A stretch of 64,000 nucleotides of DNA from Citrobacter sp. Awk 4 (GCF_028069725.1 NZ_JANEWG010000007.1:62001-126000), one strand, 5' to 3'; shown: positions 42,590 to 51,915, counted from the stretch's first letter. Made by a program: numbers and translations. The notes: a model not told the origin generated them from the letters alone.

Positions 42590-43472
42590 CGCAACGTCGA
42601 CCACAATCCCCGCCCTGTCCCCTTCATTACTGGAGGGCTGGGCTACGCTTGGATGGCGCGCCATGATGACCGAGGTGAATTTATCGCCCAAACCCGGTCT
42701 GGTGGATCGCCTCAACTGTGGCGCGCACAAAGATATGGCGCTGGAAGATTTCCACCGTAGCGCACTGGCGATCCAGGCCTGGCTGCCACGCTTTATCGAG
42801 TATGGTGCTTACAGCGCGCAGATGCCGCCAGAAGACGTACTGCAAGGTTTGCGTCCGATTGGAATGGCTTGCGAAACGGACATGTTCCGCGCGACCGCCG
42901 GGGTGAACACGCACAAAGGCAGCATTTTTTCACTCGGATTGCTGTTTGCCGCTCTGGGTCGCCTCCATCAACAACAATCCCCGGTAACACCTGAGACGCT
43001 CTGTCATACCGCCGCCGCATTTTGCGCGGGCATGACACAGCGCGAACTGCGCCACAACAATCAACAACTCACAGCAGGTCAGCGTCTCTATCAACAACTG
43101 GGATTAACTGGTGCACGAGGTGAAGCGGAAGCAGGCTACCCGCTGGTGATTCATCATGCACTGCCGCACTACCGTGCTCTGCTGGCTCAGGGGCGAGATC
43201 CTGAACTGGCGTTACTCGATACCTTACTGCTGCTGATGGCGATGAATGGAGATACCAACGTCGCGTCTCGCGGTGGGGAGCAGGGGCTGCGCTGGTTACA
43301 GCAGCAGGCAACGAGTCTGCTGCAAAACGGGGGAATACGCACCCCCGCCGATCTTCATTTACTACGGCAGTTCGACCAGCAGTGTATTGAACGCAACCTC
43401 AGCCCCGGGGGCTGCGCCGATCTACTGATTGTCACCTGGTTTTTAGCTCAAATTTCGCAAGTTAACCATTAA
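42576..43472 (+). CDS. citG: Triphosphoribosyl-dephospho-CoA synthase CitG
   Basis: Makes the citrate lyase prosthetic-group precursor from ATP and dephospho-CoA. The 298 residues start at the ATG at 42576, eight bases after GGAGG; a second ATG follows immediately. The family segments [35 protein letters not shown] and [14 protein letters not shown] are intact. The first 22 residues differ from E. coli. It is a separate gene, unlike the fused CitXG of some bacteria. Confidence 0.95.
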   Translation: MMPNNATSTTIPALSPSLLEGWATLGWRAMMTEVNLSPKPGLVDRLNCGAHKDMALEDFHRSALAIQAWLPRFIEYGAYSAQMPPEDVLQGLRPIGMACETDMFRATAGVNTHKGSIFSLGLLFAALGRLHQQQSPVTPETLCHTAAAFCAGMTQRELRHNNQQLTAGQRLYQQLGLTGARGEAEAGYPLVIHHALPHYRALLAQGRDPELALLDTLLLLMAMNGDTNVASRGGEQGLRWLQQQATSLLQNGGIRTPADLHLLRQFDQQCIERNLSPGGCADLLIVTWFLAQISQVNH

Positions 43473-43509
43473 CACAATTACATAAAAGATCCTTTCCGGA
43501 GAATCACTC

Positions 43510-44973
43510 ATGTCTTTATCTAAAGATAATATATGGAAGTTGTTGGCCCCATTGATAGTCATGGGCGTCATGTTTCTTATCCCTGTCCCTGATGGAATGC
43601 CCCCGCAAGCCTGGCACTATTTCGCCGTTTTTGTGGCGATGATTGTCGGTATGATTCTGGAGCCGATTCCGGCGACAGCCATCAGTTTTATTGCCGTTAC
43701 CATTTGCGTGATTGGCAGCAACTACCTGCTGTTTGATGCCAAAGAGCTGGCGAACCCCAGTTTTGATGCCGGTAAACAGGCGTTGAAATGGGGGCTTGCC
43801 GGTTTCTCCAGTACCACGGTATGGCTGGTATTTGGTGCCTTTATCTTCGCACTGGGTTACGAAGTGACTGGCCTGGGACGTCGAATCGCGCTGTTCCTGG
43901 TGAAATTCATGGGTAAGCGTACCCTGACGCTGGGCTATGCCATTGTTATCATTGACATCATGCTGGCGCCGTTTACTCCCTCTAACACGGCGCGAACCGG
44001 TGGGACTGTATTCCCGGTAATCAAAAACCTGCCGCCGCTGTTTAAATCATTCCCTAACGATCCTTCCGCACGCCGTATCGGTGGGTATCTGATGTGGATG
44101 ATGGTGATCAGTACCAGCCTCAGCTCTTCCATGTTCGTCACCGGCGCGGCGCCGAACGTACTGGGTCTGGAATTCGTCAGCAAAATTGCGGGTATCCAAA
44201 TTAGCTGGCTGCAATGGTTCCTGAGCTTCCTGCCGGTCGGTATCATCCTGCTGATCGTTGCCCCGTGGCTCTCATACGTACTCTACAAACCGGAAGTCAC
44301 CCACAGCGCGGAAGTTGCCACCTGGGCCGGTGAAGAGCTGAAAACCATGGGCAATCTGACCCGCAAAGAGTTAACACTGATCGGTCTGGTACTGCTGAGC
44401 TTAGGTCTGTGGGTCTTTGGCGGTGAAATGATCGACGCGACCGCCGTTGGTCTGCTGGCCGTCTCCCTGATGCTGGCTCTGCATGTGGTGCCGTGGAAAG
44501 ACATTACCCGCTATAACAGCGCGTGGAACACGCTGGTCAACCTCGCGACGCTGGTGGTAATGGCGAATGGTCTGACCCGCTCCGGCTTCATCGACTGGTT
44601 CGCTTCCACCATGAGTTCTCACCTGGAAGGTTTCTCGCCTAACGCAACGGTGATTGTTCTGGTGCTGGTGTTCTATTTTGCACACTACCTGTTCGCCAGC
44701 CTCTCCGCACATACCGCAACCATGCTGCCGGTTATTCTGGCGGTAGGTAAAGGTATCCCAGGCGTGCCGATGGAACACCTTTGTATTCTGCTGGTTCTGT
44801 CCATCGGTATCATGGGCTGTCTGACGCCTTACGCGACAGGCCCTGGCGTCATCATTTACGGCTGTGGCTATGTGAAATCCAAAGACTACTGGCGTCTGGG
44901 CGCGATTTTTGGTGTCATCTATATCGCGATGCTGCTGTTGGTAGGGTGGCCGATTCTGGCTCTGTGGAGCTAA
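43510..44973 (+). CDS. citT: Citrate/succinate antiporter CitT
   Basis: Imports citrate in exchange for succinate in anaerobic growth with a co-substrate. The 487 residues match E. coli and form about 12 hydrophobic helices of the DASS family. The motifs TPSNTARTGGTVFP and SAHTATMLPVILAVG are the substrate and sodium-binding-type loops. It lies 37 bases after citG and before a strong terminator. No oxaloacetate decarboxylase or CitS gene is near, so the E. coli-type route to succinate is implied. Confidence 0.97.
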   Translation: MSLSKDNIWKLLAPLIVMGVMFLIPVPDGMPPQAWHYFAVFVAMIVGMILEPIPATAISFIAVTICVIGSNYLLFDAKELANPSFDAGKQALKWGLAGFSSTTVWLVFGAFIFALGYEVTGLGRRIALFLVKFMGKRTLTLGYAIVIIDIMLAPFTPSNTARTGGTVFPVIKNLPPLFKSFPNDPSARRIGGYLMWMMVISTSLSSSMFVTGAAPNVLGLEFVSKIAGIQISWLQWFLSFLPVGIILLIVAPWLSYVLYKPEVTHSAEVATWAGEELKTMGNLTRKELTLIGLVLLSLGLWVFGGEMIDATAVGLLAVSLMLALHVVPWKDITRYNSAWNTLVNLATLVVMANGLTRSGFIDWFASTMSSHLEGFSPNATVIVLVLVFYFAHYLFASLSAHTATMLPVILAVGKGIPGVPMEHLCILLVLSIGIMGCLTPYATGPGVIIYGCGYVKSKDYWRLGAIFGVIYIAMLLLVGWPILALWS

Positions 44974-45001
44974 TCTTCTTCCCGATCGCCGTCTGAAAAT
45001 G

Positions 45002-45034
45002 ATGCCAGTCAGATAAACCTGACTGGCATTTTTT
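45002..45034 (+). terminator. Terminator of the cit operon
   Basis: A perfect 11-bp stem, ATGCCAGTCAG/CTGACTGGCAT, closes on ATAAAC and ends in a T run. It follows citT by about 28 bases. Confidence 0.92.
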
Positions 45035-45081
45035 ATGGTTAAATAGAAGATATACAGTATTTCTATATATCAGAATTAATC

Positions 45082-45888
45082 ATGAAACCAATATGGCGCT
45101 ACAGTCCCCTACTGGCCGCATTTCTGCTTCCGGTATCTACAGTGAAAGCCGACGAACTTCAGGCGAAACAATACGGAGATTTCGACCGCTATGTGTTGGC
45201 GCTCTCCTGGCAAACCGGTTTTTGCCAAAGCCAGCATGAACGCCAGCGTCAGGAGCCTGACGAATGCCGCCTGCAAAAAGAAACGCAGGACAAAGCCGAT
45301 TATCTGACCGTGCATGGACTGTGGCCAGGTTTGCCTAAATCCATCGCCGTCAGAGGCGTGGATGAACGCCGATGGATACGATACGGCTGCGCGACCCGCC
45401 CAATCCCAAACCTGCCGGAAGCCCGCGCCAGCCGTAAATGTGCCGCCCCCCAAACAGGGCTGTCGCTGGAAAGCGCCGCGAAGTTGAGCGCGGTAATGCC
45501 CGGTGCGGGAGGAAGCTCTTGCCTTGAACGCTACGAATACGCCAAACACGGCGCCTGTTTTGGTTTTGACCCGAATGCCTATTTCAACACAATGGTGCGC
45601 CTGAATAACGAGGTTAAGCGCAGCGCGCTGGGTGATTTTCTGAGAAATCATTATGGCAAAACCGTCAGCCGCGCTGACGTTGATGCTGCCGTGGCGGCAA
45701 GCTGGGGCAAAGAGAGCGTCAAAGCGGTGAAGTTGAGCTGCCACGGCAATCCTGCTTACCTGACGGAAATACAATTTTCGTTACATGCAAACGCCATCAA
45801 CAAGCCGCTGGCTGCCGCCTCTTTTGCACCGCAACCGCATCCCGGCAACTGTGGCAAACGGTTGATACTGGATAGCGTCGGATATTAA
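45082..45888 (+). CDS. rna: Ribonuclease I (T2 family)
   Basis: A periplasmic endoribonuclease that cleaves after any base through a 2',3'-cyclic phosphate. The 268 residues match E. coli. The signal peptide ends at Val-Lys-Ala (23). The two T2 active-site boxes are LTVHGLWPGLP and YEYAKHGACFG with both catalytic histidines. Multiple cysteines for disulfides are present. It has its own start region after the citT terminator and a terminator of its own. Confidence 0.97.
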   Translation: MKPIWRYSPLLAAFLLPVSTVKADELQAKQYGDFDRYVLALSWQTGFCQSQHERQRQEPDECRLQKETQDKADYLTVHGLWPGLPKSIAVRGVDERRWIRYGCATRPIPNLPEARASRKCAAPQTGLSLESAAKLSAVMPGAGGSSCLERYEYAKHGACFGFDPNAYFNTMVRLNNEVKRSALGDFLRNHYGKTVSRADVDAAVAASWGKESVKAVKLSCHGNPAYLTEIQFSLHANAINKPLAAASFAPQPHPGNCGKRLILDSVGY

Positions 45889-45895
45889 GACCATG

Positions 45896-45924
45896 AAACC
45901 GGTGCATAAGCCGCACCGGTTTAA
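45896..45924. terminator. Hairpin after rna
   Basis: AAACCGGTGC (45896-45905) and GCACCGGTTT (45913-45922) form a perfect 10-bp stem. It may also serve the convergent hydrolase gene from the other side. Confidence 0.75.
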
Positions 45925-45991
45925 CGCCAATTGCGCTTCGCTCATCTCCCTGTTGAGTTAAGAGGATCAGCGCAGAACAATCCGTCAGCCA

Positions 45992-46822
45992 TTATGACTG
46001 GATAAACGTCAGCAGATCCTGATTAATCTGGTGTTTATGGGTGGTACAAATACCGTGCGACCCCCCTTCGTAGATTTTCAATTGCGCGTCAGGCAACATC
46101 GCCGCCGCCGCTTTACCGCATGTTTCAAGCGGGACGATTTGATCATCATCGCCATGAATAACCAGCGTCGGAATCGTCATTCTTTTGAGATCGTCCCGCA
46201 GGTCGGTTTCTGAAAACGCCTTAATACAGTCGTACAGGGCTTTGATTGACCCTTGTAACCCCTGCTCGACAAAACTCTCGCGCACCGCTTTTGACTCTTT
46301 TTCTCCGGCCCGGTTGTAGCCATAAAACGCTGCGGTAAGCTCATAGAAAAAGGCAGCGCGATCGTTGACGACACCTTGTCGGATGCCATCGAACACCTCT
46401 TTCGGTACGCCGTTGGGGTTAAAATCTGTCCTGACCATGATGGGCGTTACGGCACCGATAAGTACAGCTTTTGCGACTCGCTGTGTCCCGTGGCGGCCAA
46501 TGTAGCGCGCGACCTCGCCACCGCCAGTCGAATGCCCAACATGCACGGCATCTTTTAAATTCAGATATGACGTCAGCTCGGCCAGGTCATCGGCATATTG
46601 ATCCATATGATGACCGTCCCAGGGTTGCGCCGACCGGCCATGACCCCGACGATCGTGAGCAATCACGCGAAACCCTTTCGAACCCAGAAAAAGCATCTGA
46701 TCTTCGAACGCATCTGCCGTCAGCGGCCAGCCGTGGCTAAAGACGATGGGCTGTCCGCTGCCCCAATCTTTAAAGTACAGGTAACTGCCATCTTTTAACG
46801 TGAGTTTGTCGTACAGGCTCAT
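45992..46822 (-). CDS. Alpha/beta hydrolase, non-haem chloroperoxidase-like
   Basis: A 276-residue alpha/beta-hydrolase of the cofactor-free haloperoxidase/arylesterase type. The triad is visible: nucleophile Ser98 in VGHSTGGG, Asp227 in HGDDDQIVP, and His256 in [17 protein letters not shown] supplies the oxyanion-hole segment. The ATG at 46822 follows AGGAGA; an in-frame start 21 codons upstream is unlikely. It has no signal peptide. E. coli has rna and rnk adjacent without this gene, so it is an accessory insertion or a loss in E. coli. Real substrate unknown; perhydrolase or esterase activity is the usual finding in the family. Confidence 0.88.
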   Translation of the reverse strand: MSLYDKLTLKDGSYLYFKDWGSGQPIVFSHGWPLTADAFEDQMLFLGSKGFRVIAHDRRGHGRSAQPWDGHHMDQYADDLAELTSYLNLKDAVHVGHSTGGGEVARYIGRHGTQRVAKAVLIGAVTPIMVRTDFNPNGVPKEVFDGIRQGVVNDRAAFFYELTAAFYGYNRAGEKESKAVRESFVEQGLQGSIKALYDCIKAFSETDLRDDLKRMTIPTLVIHGDDDQIVPLETCGKAAAAMLPDAQLKIYEGGSHGICTTHKHQINQDLLTFIQS

Positions 46823-46912
46823 GAGGTCTCCTTTAAGGGAACGCTGAGTGTATGGACCCGCCAGCGGCGAGCGCTTAAAAAGCATAATGCAAATTTGAGA
46901 ACGATCCCGTTT

Positions 46913-46941
46913 TTCGACTAAAATTCACTCAGTGATATAAT
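46913..46941 (+). promoter_or_regulatory. Extended -10 promoter upstream of rnk
   Basis: TGATATAAT at 46933-46941 is a perfect extended -10 element. TTCGAC at 46913-46918 is a poor -35 at 17-bp spacing. Transcription from here would give an rnk leader of about 160 nt containing the hairpin below. Confidence 0.65.
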
Positions 46942-47024
46942 CACCATCAATGTTAAGGATTTGCCTGAATGTGAACTAAATCACTTCAAAGAAGGGGTAA
47001 GTCTCAGTATCATCAGGAAAGCTA

Positions 47025-47060
47025 AACCCTCGCCGCCAGACGGTGAGGGTTTTCTTTTGG
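47025..47060 (+). terminator. Terminator-like hairpin in the rnk leader
   Basis: AAACCCTCGCCG and CGGTGAGGGTTT pair around CCAGA with one mismatch and run into TTTTCTTTT. It stands about 50 bases before rnk and downstream of the extended -10 promoter, with no plus-strand gene in front of it. Confidence 0.75.
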
Positions 47061-47107
47061 GATTATTTACCTGCGCTACTCGCAGTATCGACGACATGGA
47101 GTAATAA

Positions 47108-47518
47108 ATGTCCAGACCAACTATTATCATCAACGACCTCGACGCCGAACGCATCGACCGCCTGTTGGAGCAACCTGCGTTTGCCGGTTTACCGATTGCT
47201 GATGCGTTAAACGCAGAGCTGGATCGCGCCCAAATGTGTTCTCCAGAAGAGATGCCGCATAACGTCGTGACCATGAACAGTCGAGTGAAATTCCGTAACC
47301 TTACCGACGGCGAGACGCGCGTCCGCACGCTGGTCTATCCGGCGAACATGACAGACAGCAGCAGCCAATTGTCGGTGATGGCTCCGGTTGGCGCTGCCCT
47401 GTTAGGTCTGCGCGTTGGCGACACCATTCACTGGGAGCTGCCAGGTGGCACCTCCACGCACCTTGAAGTGCTGGAGCTTGAATACCAGCCAGAAGCTGCG
47501 GGCGATTACCTGCGCTAA
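47108..47518 (+). CDS. rnk: Nucleoside diphosphate kinase regulator Rnk
   Basis: A GreA-like protein that binds RNA polymerase near the secondary channel but lacks the GreA coiled-coil acidic tip; named for raising nucleoside diphosphate kinase levels. The 136 residues match E. coli. The N-terminal short coiled coil has [18 protein letters not shown], and the C-terminal FKBP-like domain has [12 protein letters not shown] and [15 protein letters not shown]. The start follows GGAGTAATAA. The ybdR gene that lies beside rnk in E. coli is missing. Confidence 0.96.
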   Translation: MSRPTIIINDLDAERIDRLLEQPAFAGLPIADALNAELDRAQMCSPEEMPHNVVTMNSRVKFRNLTDGETRVRTLVYPANMTDSSSQLSVMAPVGAALLGLRVGDTIHWELPGGTSTHLEVLELEYQPEAAGDYLR

Positions 47519-47552
47519 CACAGTCTTTTCAAAGCCAACCGCGTTATCTTGC

Positions 47553-47574
47553 AGAGGATGCATATGCATCCTCT
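47553..47574. terminator. 22-bp perfect palindrome after rnk
   Basis: AGAGGATGCAT is followed directly by its reverse complement. As RNA it would fold to an 8-9 bp stem with an ATAT loop. Only a TTCCC tail follows, so it is a weak terminator or a 3'-end stabiliser. Confidence 0.6.
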
Positions 47575-47661
47575 TCCCGGTTAAATATCAACCAAATTTA
47601 TCATTCCTGCTTTTTTTACGACCAACTAACCTGATTGGGGTATCTGTCGGCGGAAAAGCGT

Positions 47662-47751
47662 ATGGCTGAAGTTCTCGGTATCACGGTAGTGTATATCCTG
47701 ATAGCAGCGATTCTCGTTGCCGCGGTGCTATTTCTCGAACAGCACTGGTAA
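47662..47751 (+). CDS. Possible 29-residue single-span membrane protein
   Basis: I do not recognise this gene. A short frame encodes 29 residues beginning Met-Ala-Glu-Val-Leu-Gly and ending Glu-Gln-His-Trp. Residues 5 to 24 are almost all hydrophobic (ITVVYILIAAILVAAVLFL), one membrane helix with an acidic N-terminus and a polar C-terminus. The ATG has GCGGAAAAG with GGA seven bases ahead. It lies in the rnk-uspG gap where E. coli K-12 has ybdR. It could be a regulator or complex subunit, as with many bacterial membrane peptides, or a chance frame. Confidence 0.5.
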   Translation: MAEVLGITVVYILIAAILVAAVLFLEQHW

Positions 47752-47874
47752 TCCCTTATCCCGGAATTGTCTCCTCTCTAATCCTTTAATAAACTAAATC
47801 TGTGCCGTGACTGACAGAATCATATTCATTAGTATGATGTTATATGTTCATGCGATAACAAGGAGAGACTGCTT

Positions 47875-48303
47875 ATGTACAAAACAATCATTATGCCGGT
47901 TGATGTTTTCGAAATGGAACTGAGTGACAAGGCCGTACGCCACGCTGAATTTTTGGCGCAACAGGATGGCGTCATTCATCTGCTGCATGTCCTGCCGGGT
48001 TCCGCCAGTTTGAGTTTGCATCGGTTCGCCGCCGATGTTCGCCGCTTTGAAGAGCATCTGCAGCACGAAGCGGAAACCCGTCTGCAAACGATGGTCGGTC
48101 ATTTCAGTCTTGATCCTTCGCGGATTAAGCCGCATGTTCGATTTGGCAGCGTGCGGGACGCCGTCAACGAGTTAGCGGAAGAGCTGAAGGCAGATGTGGT
48201 GGTTATTGGGTCGCGAAACCCGTCAATCAGCACACATCTTCTCGGTTCTAATGCGTCAAGCGTTGTTCGCCATGCCAACCTGCCCGTGTTAGTCGTGCGT
48301 TAA
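47875..48303 (+). CDS. uspG: Universal stress protein UspG
   Basis: A cytoplasmic UspF/G-class stress protein of 142 residues, as in E. coli UspG (YbdQ). The nucleotide-binding pattern is [27 protein letters not shown] near the C-terminus (G-2x-G-9x-G-S/T). The ATG follows AGGAGAGACTGCTT. It has its own upstream region and terminator. Confidence 0.96.
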   Translation: MYKTIIMPVDVFEMELSDKAVRHAEFLAQQDGVIHLLHVLPGSASLSLHRFAADVRRFEEHLQHEAETRLQTMVGHFSLDPSRIKPHVRFGSVRDAVNELAEELKADVVVIGSRNPSISTHLLGSNASSVVRHANLPVLVVR

Positions 48304-48323
48304 TTCGCCCGAGTCTGATACTG

Positions 48324-48362
48324 AAAAGCCCTGCCAGGAATCTGTCCGGCAGGGCTTTTTGT
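48324..48362 (+). terminator. Terminator of uspG
   Basis: AAAAGCCCTGCC (48324-48335) and GGCAGGGCTTTT (48348-48359) form a perfect 12-bp stem followed by Ts. Confidence 0.92.
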
Positions 48363-48374
48363 TGTTACTGAGAA

Positions 48375-48410
48375 CAATAAAAAAACCGCCTGGAATTTCA
48401 CAGGCGGTTT
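48375..48410 (-). terminator. Terminator of the ahpCF operon
   Basis: AAACCGCCTG (48383-48392) and CAGGCGGTTT (48401-48410) pair around GAATTTCA. The As at 48379-48385 become the U tract of the minus-strand ahpF transcript. Confidence 0.88.
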
Positions 48411-48442
48411 GAGCTTGCAGGTGACAGTCTTACTGTCTTTTT

Positions 48443-50008
48443 TTATGCGGTCTTGGTGCGAATCAGATAATCAAACGAACTCAGGGAAGCTTTGGCGCCC
48501 TCACCCGTCGCAATAATTATCTGCTTGTACGGTACGGTGGTGCAGTCACCGGCGGCGAATACGCCCTTCACGCTGGTTTCACATTTCGCATCAATGATGA
48601 TTTCACCCATGCGGTTACGTTCAACAGCGCCTTCCAGCCAGTTAGTGTTCGGTAACAGACCAATCTGCACAAAGATACCCGACAGCGCAACGTTGTGGAC
48701 ATCGCCACTGACACGGTCACGATACTCAAGCCCTGTGACTTTGCTGCCATCGCCTTTCACTTCAGTAGTCTGCGCGTTCAGGATGATATCGACGTTTTTC
48801 AGGCTACGGACTTTATCCTGCAGTACCTGATCGGCTTTCATTTCAGGCGCAAATTCCAGCAACGTCACGTGCTCCACAATACCGGCCAAATCGATAGCCG
48901 CTTCGACACCGGAGTTACCACCGCCAATGACGGCGACACGTTTGCCTTTAAACAACGGGCCATCGCAGTGCGGGCAATAAGTGACGCCTTTAGTACGATA
49001 TTGGTCTTCCCCCGGCACATTCATATTGCGCCATTTGGCCCCCGTCGCAATGATAATGCTTCGGGCTTTCAGCACCGCCCCGGATGCCGTTTGAATCTGG
49101 TGCAGACCGCCTTCTTGCGTGGCTGGAACCAGTTTGCTGGCGCTCTGGCTATCAATCACATCCACATCGTAATCATCGACGTGCGCTTTTAAGGCACCCG
49201 CCAGCTTTTGCCCTTCGGTTTTCGGCACCGAAATGTAGTTTTCGATATCCACGGTATCGAGTACCTGACCGCCAAAGCGTTCACCCATCAATCCCGTGCG
49301 AATGCCTTTACGCGCAGAATAAACAGCTGCCGCCGCGCCCGCCGGGCCTGAGCCGACAATCAGCACATCGTACGCATCACGCTTGTTCAACTCTTCTGCT
49401 GCGCGTTTTTCTGCACCAGTATCGACTTTCGCGACGATTTCCGTCAGGGTCATACGCCCCTGGCCGAACTCTTTGCCGTTAACGTAAACCGCCGGAACGC
49501 CCATCACATTACGTTCGGTGATTTCGTTCTGGAATGTTCCGCCGTCGATTGCCGTATGCTTAATACGTGGGTTCAGCACCGCCATCAGGTTCAGCGCCTG
49601 CACCACATCCGGGCAGTTGTGGCAAGAGAGCGAGTAATAGGTTTCAAACTCAAAATCACCGTCGATTTCGCGGATCTGCTCAAGAAGCGATTGCGCTTCT
49701 TTCGACGGATGACCGCCAGTCCACAACAGCGCCAGAACCAGAGAGGTAAATTCATGCCCCAACGGGGAACCAGCAAAACGCGGACCCTGGGTTGAACCTG
49801 GGTTGGTTATCAGGAAAGACGGCGTGCGTACAGCCAGGCTATTGTCTTCTTTAAAGGTGACTTTCTCTGACAGTTCAGCAATTTCAGTCAGCAGTTCCTT
49901 GATTTCCGCCGATTTGGCGCTGTTATCCAGCGTGGCAATCAGCTCAACAGGTTTCGTCAGCTTCTCAAGGTAAGCCTTGAGCTGGGTTTTCATGTTAGTG
50001 TCGAGCAT
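48443..50008 (-). CDS. ahpF: Alkyl hydroperoxide reductase subunit F
   Basis: A flavin disulfide reductase that passes electrons from NADH to the peroxiredoxin AhpC. The 521 residues match E. coli. The N-terminal tandem thioredoxin fold carries SCHNCPDVV (Cys129/Cys132 pair), the FAD motif is [18 protein letters not shown], the NAD motif [17 protein letters not shown], and the second redox pair CPHC in [14 protein letters not shown] and hairpin separate it from ahpC. ATG behind AGGAG. Confidence 0.98.
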   Translation of the reverse strand: MLDTNMKTQLKAYLEKLTKPVELIATLDNSAKSAEIKELLTEIAELSEKVTFKEDNSLAVRTPSFLITNPGSTQGPRFAGSPLGHEFTSLVLALLWTGGHPSKEAQSLLEQIREIDGDFEFETYYSLSCHNCPDVVQALNLMAVLNPRIKHTAIDGGTFQNEITERNVMGVPAVYVNGKEFGQGRMTLTEIVAKVDTGAEKRAAEELNKRDAYDVLIVGSGPAGAAAAVYSARKGIRTGLMGERFGGQVLDTVDIENYISVPKTEGQKLAGALKAHVDDYDVDVIDSQSASKLVPATQEGGLHQIQTASGAVLKARSIIIATGAKWRNMNVPGEDQYRTKGVTYCPHCDGPLFKGKRVAVIGGGNSGVEAAIDLAGIVEHVTLLEFAPEMKADQVLQDKVRSLKNVDIILNAQTTEVKGDGSKVTGLEYRDRVSGDVHNVALSGIFVQIGLLPNTNWLEGAVERNRMGEIIIDAKCETSVKGVFAAGDCTTVPYKQIIIATGEGAKASLSSFDYLIRTKTA

Positions 50009-50093
50009 CGTTAATCTCCTGCTTTAAAAACATCATCATGCAAGCGGCCTCATTCGGCTGCCTGGATGCGGCTTGCATCATGGGGTTTGAATG

Positions 50094-50199
50094 AAATGGG
50101 CGCTGATGCGCCCATTAATTGCCGGGTGGCACTTCGTTTACCCGGCCTACGATGTTGTAGGCCCGATTAGTAGGCCGGATAAGCGTAGCGCCATCCGGA
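50094..50199. repeat. Hairpin plus BIME between ahpC and ahpF
   Basis: TGGGCGC/GCGCCCA (about 50097-50114) forms a stem. It is followed by a REP (50120-50150, GCCGGGTGGCACTTCG...CCCGGCCTAC) and an inverted REP (50170-50199, GTAGGCCGGATAAGCG...CCATCCGGA). These elements can lower ahpF relative to ahpC and stabilise the ahpC message (inference). Confidence 0.85.
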
Positions 50200-50218
50200 T
50201 TCGAAGCACCTTAAAGGC

Positions 50219-50782
50219 TTAGATTTTACCAACCAGGTCTAAAGAAGGAGCTAAAGTCGCTTCGCCTTCTTTCCATTTCGCCGGGCAAACTTCACCTGGG
50301 TGAGAAGCAACATACTGAGCCGCTTTCACTTTACGCAGCAGGTCAGACGCATCACGGCCAATGCCTTCAGCGGTAACTTCGATAGCCTGAATGATACCCT
50401 GCGGGTCAACAACGAAGGTTGCACGGTCAGCCAGACCTTCGTCTTCACGCATGTTGTCGAAGTTACGGGTCAGGGCGCCAGTCGGGTCGCCGATCATCGC
50501 ATATTTGATTTTCGCGATGGTTTCAGAGCTGCTGTGCCATGCTTTGTGAGTGAAGTGGGTGTCGGTAGATACAGAGTAAACGTCTACGCCCAGTTTCTGC
50601 AGTTCATCGTAATGGTCAGCAACGTCGCCCAGTTCAGTCGGGCATACGAAAGTGAAGTCAGCCGGATAGAAGAAGAAGACGCTCCAGCGGCCTTCGGTAT
50701 CTTTTTCGGTAACTTCGATGAATTCACCGTTTTTGAACGCCTGGTTTTTGAAAGGTTTAATTTTAGTGTTAATCAAGGACAT
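50219..50782 (-). CDS. ahpC: Alkyl hydroperoxide reductase subunit C (peroxiredoxin)
   Basis: A typical two-cysteine peroxiredoxin that reduces organic peroxides and low hydrogen peroxide. The 187 residues match E. coli. The peroxidatic Cys is in [14 protein letters not shown] and the resolving Cys in [11 protein letters not shown]. The ribosome-binding site GGAGGAAGT is near ideal, fitting very high expression. It is divergent from dsbG, with an OxyR-like site in its upstream region. Confidence 0.98.
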   Translation of the reverse strand: MSLINTKIKPFKNQAFKNGEFIEVTEKDTEGRWSVFFFYPADFTFVCPTELGDVADHYDELQKLGVDVYSVSTDTHFTHKAWHSSSETIAKIKYAMIGDPTGALTRNFDNMREDEGLADRATFVVDPQGIIQAIEVTAEGIGRDASDLLRKVKAAQYVASHPGEVCPAKWKEGEATLAPSLDLVGKI

Positions 50783-50842
50783 CTATACTTCCTCCGTGTT
50801 TTCGTTGGGTTGTAAGTTAACGAAATTTTTCCGATTCGGCTA

Positions 50843-50879
50843 ATGCGTTTCCATTATCAAATCAATAAGCGTTATCTAA
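50843..50879 (-). promoter_or_regulatory. OxyR-like site upstream of ahpC
   Basis: Four tetramers at exact 11-bp steps: ATGC, TTAT, ATAA, CTAA, against the OxyR consensus ATAG-N7-CTAT-N7-ATAG-N7-CTAT. Eleven of sixteen bases agree. It lies 61-97 bp before the ahpC ATG. OxyR activates ahpCF in E. coli and Salmonella. Confidence 0.7.
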
Positions 50880-51096
50880 CAACCGACGCAAGACAACTTT
50901 GTGAACCCTAAGCCGCCAACCGGCGACAAAAAGTAAAAAGGCCCCCTTTTCAGGCGGCCCCATTACCTGAACTACCCGTAGGTAACTTCAGTGCCAGTGA
51001 AACTGGCTATGTGTTGCGCTCTACATTACCTTAACAAAGGCTGTAACAGCGAAGGGGATTACAACACCCCACTGAAGAAAGGGCAATCATCCGGCT

Positions 51097-51133
51097 TAAG
51101 GTCTTCTCTATGGCTGCGATAGGTTTGATCATC
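51097..51133 (+). promoter_or_regulatory. OxyR-like site upstream of dsbG
   Basis: TAAG-N7-CTAT-N7-ATAG-N7-CATC at exact spacing, with both inner tetramers perfect. It lies 35 bp before the dsbG ATG. OxyR control of dsbG is reported in E. coli; the site assignment is by motif only. Confidence 0.7.
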
Positions 51134-51168
51134 GACCTTTCTTTCGCACTGATTTTTAAGGAAAAACA

Positions 51169-51915
51169 ATGCTAAAACGAACACTACTGCTCGCTCTCCT
51201 CCCTCTCATCGCTCAGGCGGAAGAACTGCCAGCGCCGGTCAAAGCCATCGAAAAACAAGGTATTACAATTCTGAAATCCTTTGACGCACCGGGCGGGATG
51301 AAAGGTTACCTGGGAAAATACCAGGACATGGGCGTCACCATTTATCTCACCCCGGACGGCAAACAGGCGATATCCGGGTACATGTATAATGAAAAAGGTG
51401 AGAACCTCAGCAATGCGTTGATAGAAAAAGAGATCTATGCACCCGCCGGGCGAGAACTGTGGCAGCGCATGGAAAAGTCATCCTGGCTGTTAGACGGTAA
51501 AAAGGATGCGCCCGTTGTACTTTATGTGTTTGCCGATCCTTTCTGCCCTTACTGCAAGCAGTTCTGGCAACAGGCACGCCCCTGGGTAGAATCCGGCAAA
51601 GTACAATTGCGAACCCTGCTGGTTGGCGTGATAAAACCGGAAAGTCCGGCAACTGCGGCTGCGATTCTGACCACAAAAGATCCGGCAAAAACCTGGCACG
51701 ACTATGAAGCCTCGAATGGCAAACTCAAGCTGGAAATCCCGACATCTGTTCCTCCTGAGGCGATGCGTATCCTGAACGCCAATCAAAAAATCATGGACGA
51801 TCTGGGGGCCAACGTTACCCCCGCTATCTACTATATGAATAAAGAAAATACGTTGCAGCAGGTTGTGGGATTACCAGAAAAAGCGCAACTGGATGCCATG
51901 ATGAATAGTCGTTAA
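51169..51915 (+). CDS. dsbG: Thiol:disulfide interchange protein DsbG
   Basis: A periplasmic V-shaped dimer that reduces sulfenylated single cysteines, kept reduced by DsbD. The 248 residues match E. coli. The signal peptide is the first 17 residues (ending Ala-Gln-Ala). The active site is [13 protein letters not shown]. The cis-proline Thr is in [12 protein letters not shown] after AAGGA. OxyR-like site upstream. Confidence 0.96.
   Translation: MLKRTLLLALLPLIAQAEELPAPVKAIEKQGITILKSFDAPGGMKGYLGKYQDMGVTIYLTPDGKQAISGYMYNEKGENLSNALIEKEIYAPAGRELWQRMEKSSWLLDGKKDAPVVLYVFADPFCPYCKQFWQQARPWVESGKVQLRTLLVGVIKPESPATAAAILTTKDPAKTWHDYEASNGKLKLEIPTSVPPEAMRILNANQKIMDDLGANVTPAIYYMNKENTLQQVVGLPEKAQLDAMMNSR

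Larger units (their letters stand above)
50783..51168. promoter_or_regulatory. Divergent ahpC-dsbG control region
   Basis: A gene-free stretch of about 385 bases that drives two peroxide/thiol genes. It holds two OxyR-like sites (50843-50879 and 51097-51133) and, in between, short dyads such as TTACCTG...AGGTAA (50971-50994) and GCCAGTGAAACTGGC (50993-51007). A GGCCCCC/GGCGGCCCC repeat near 50941-50966 could stop transcripts from either side. Confidence 0.65.
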
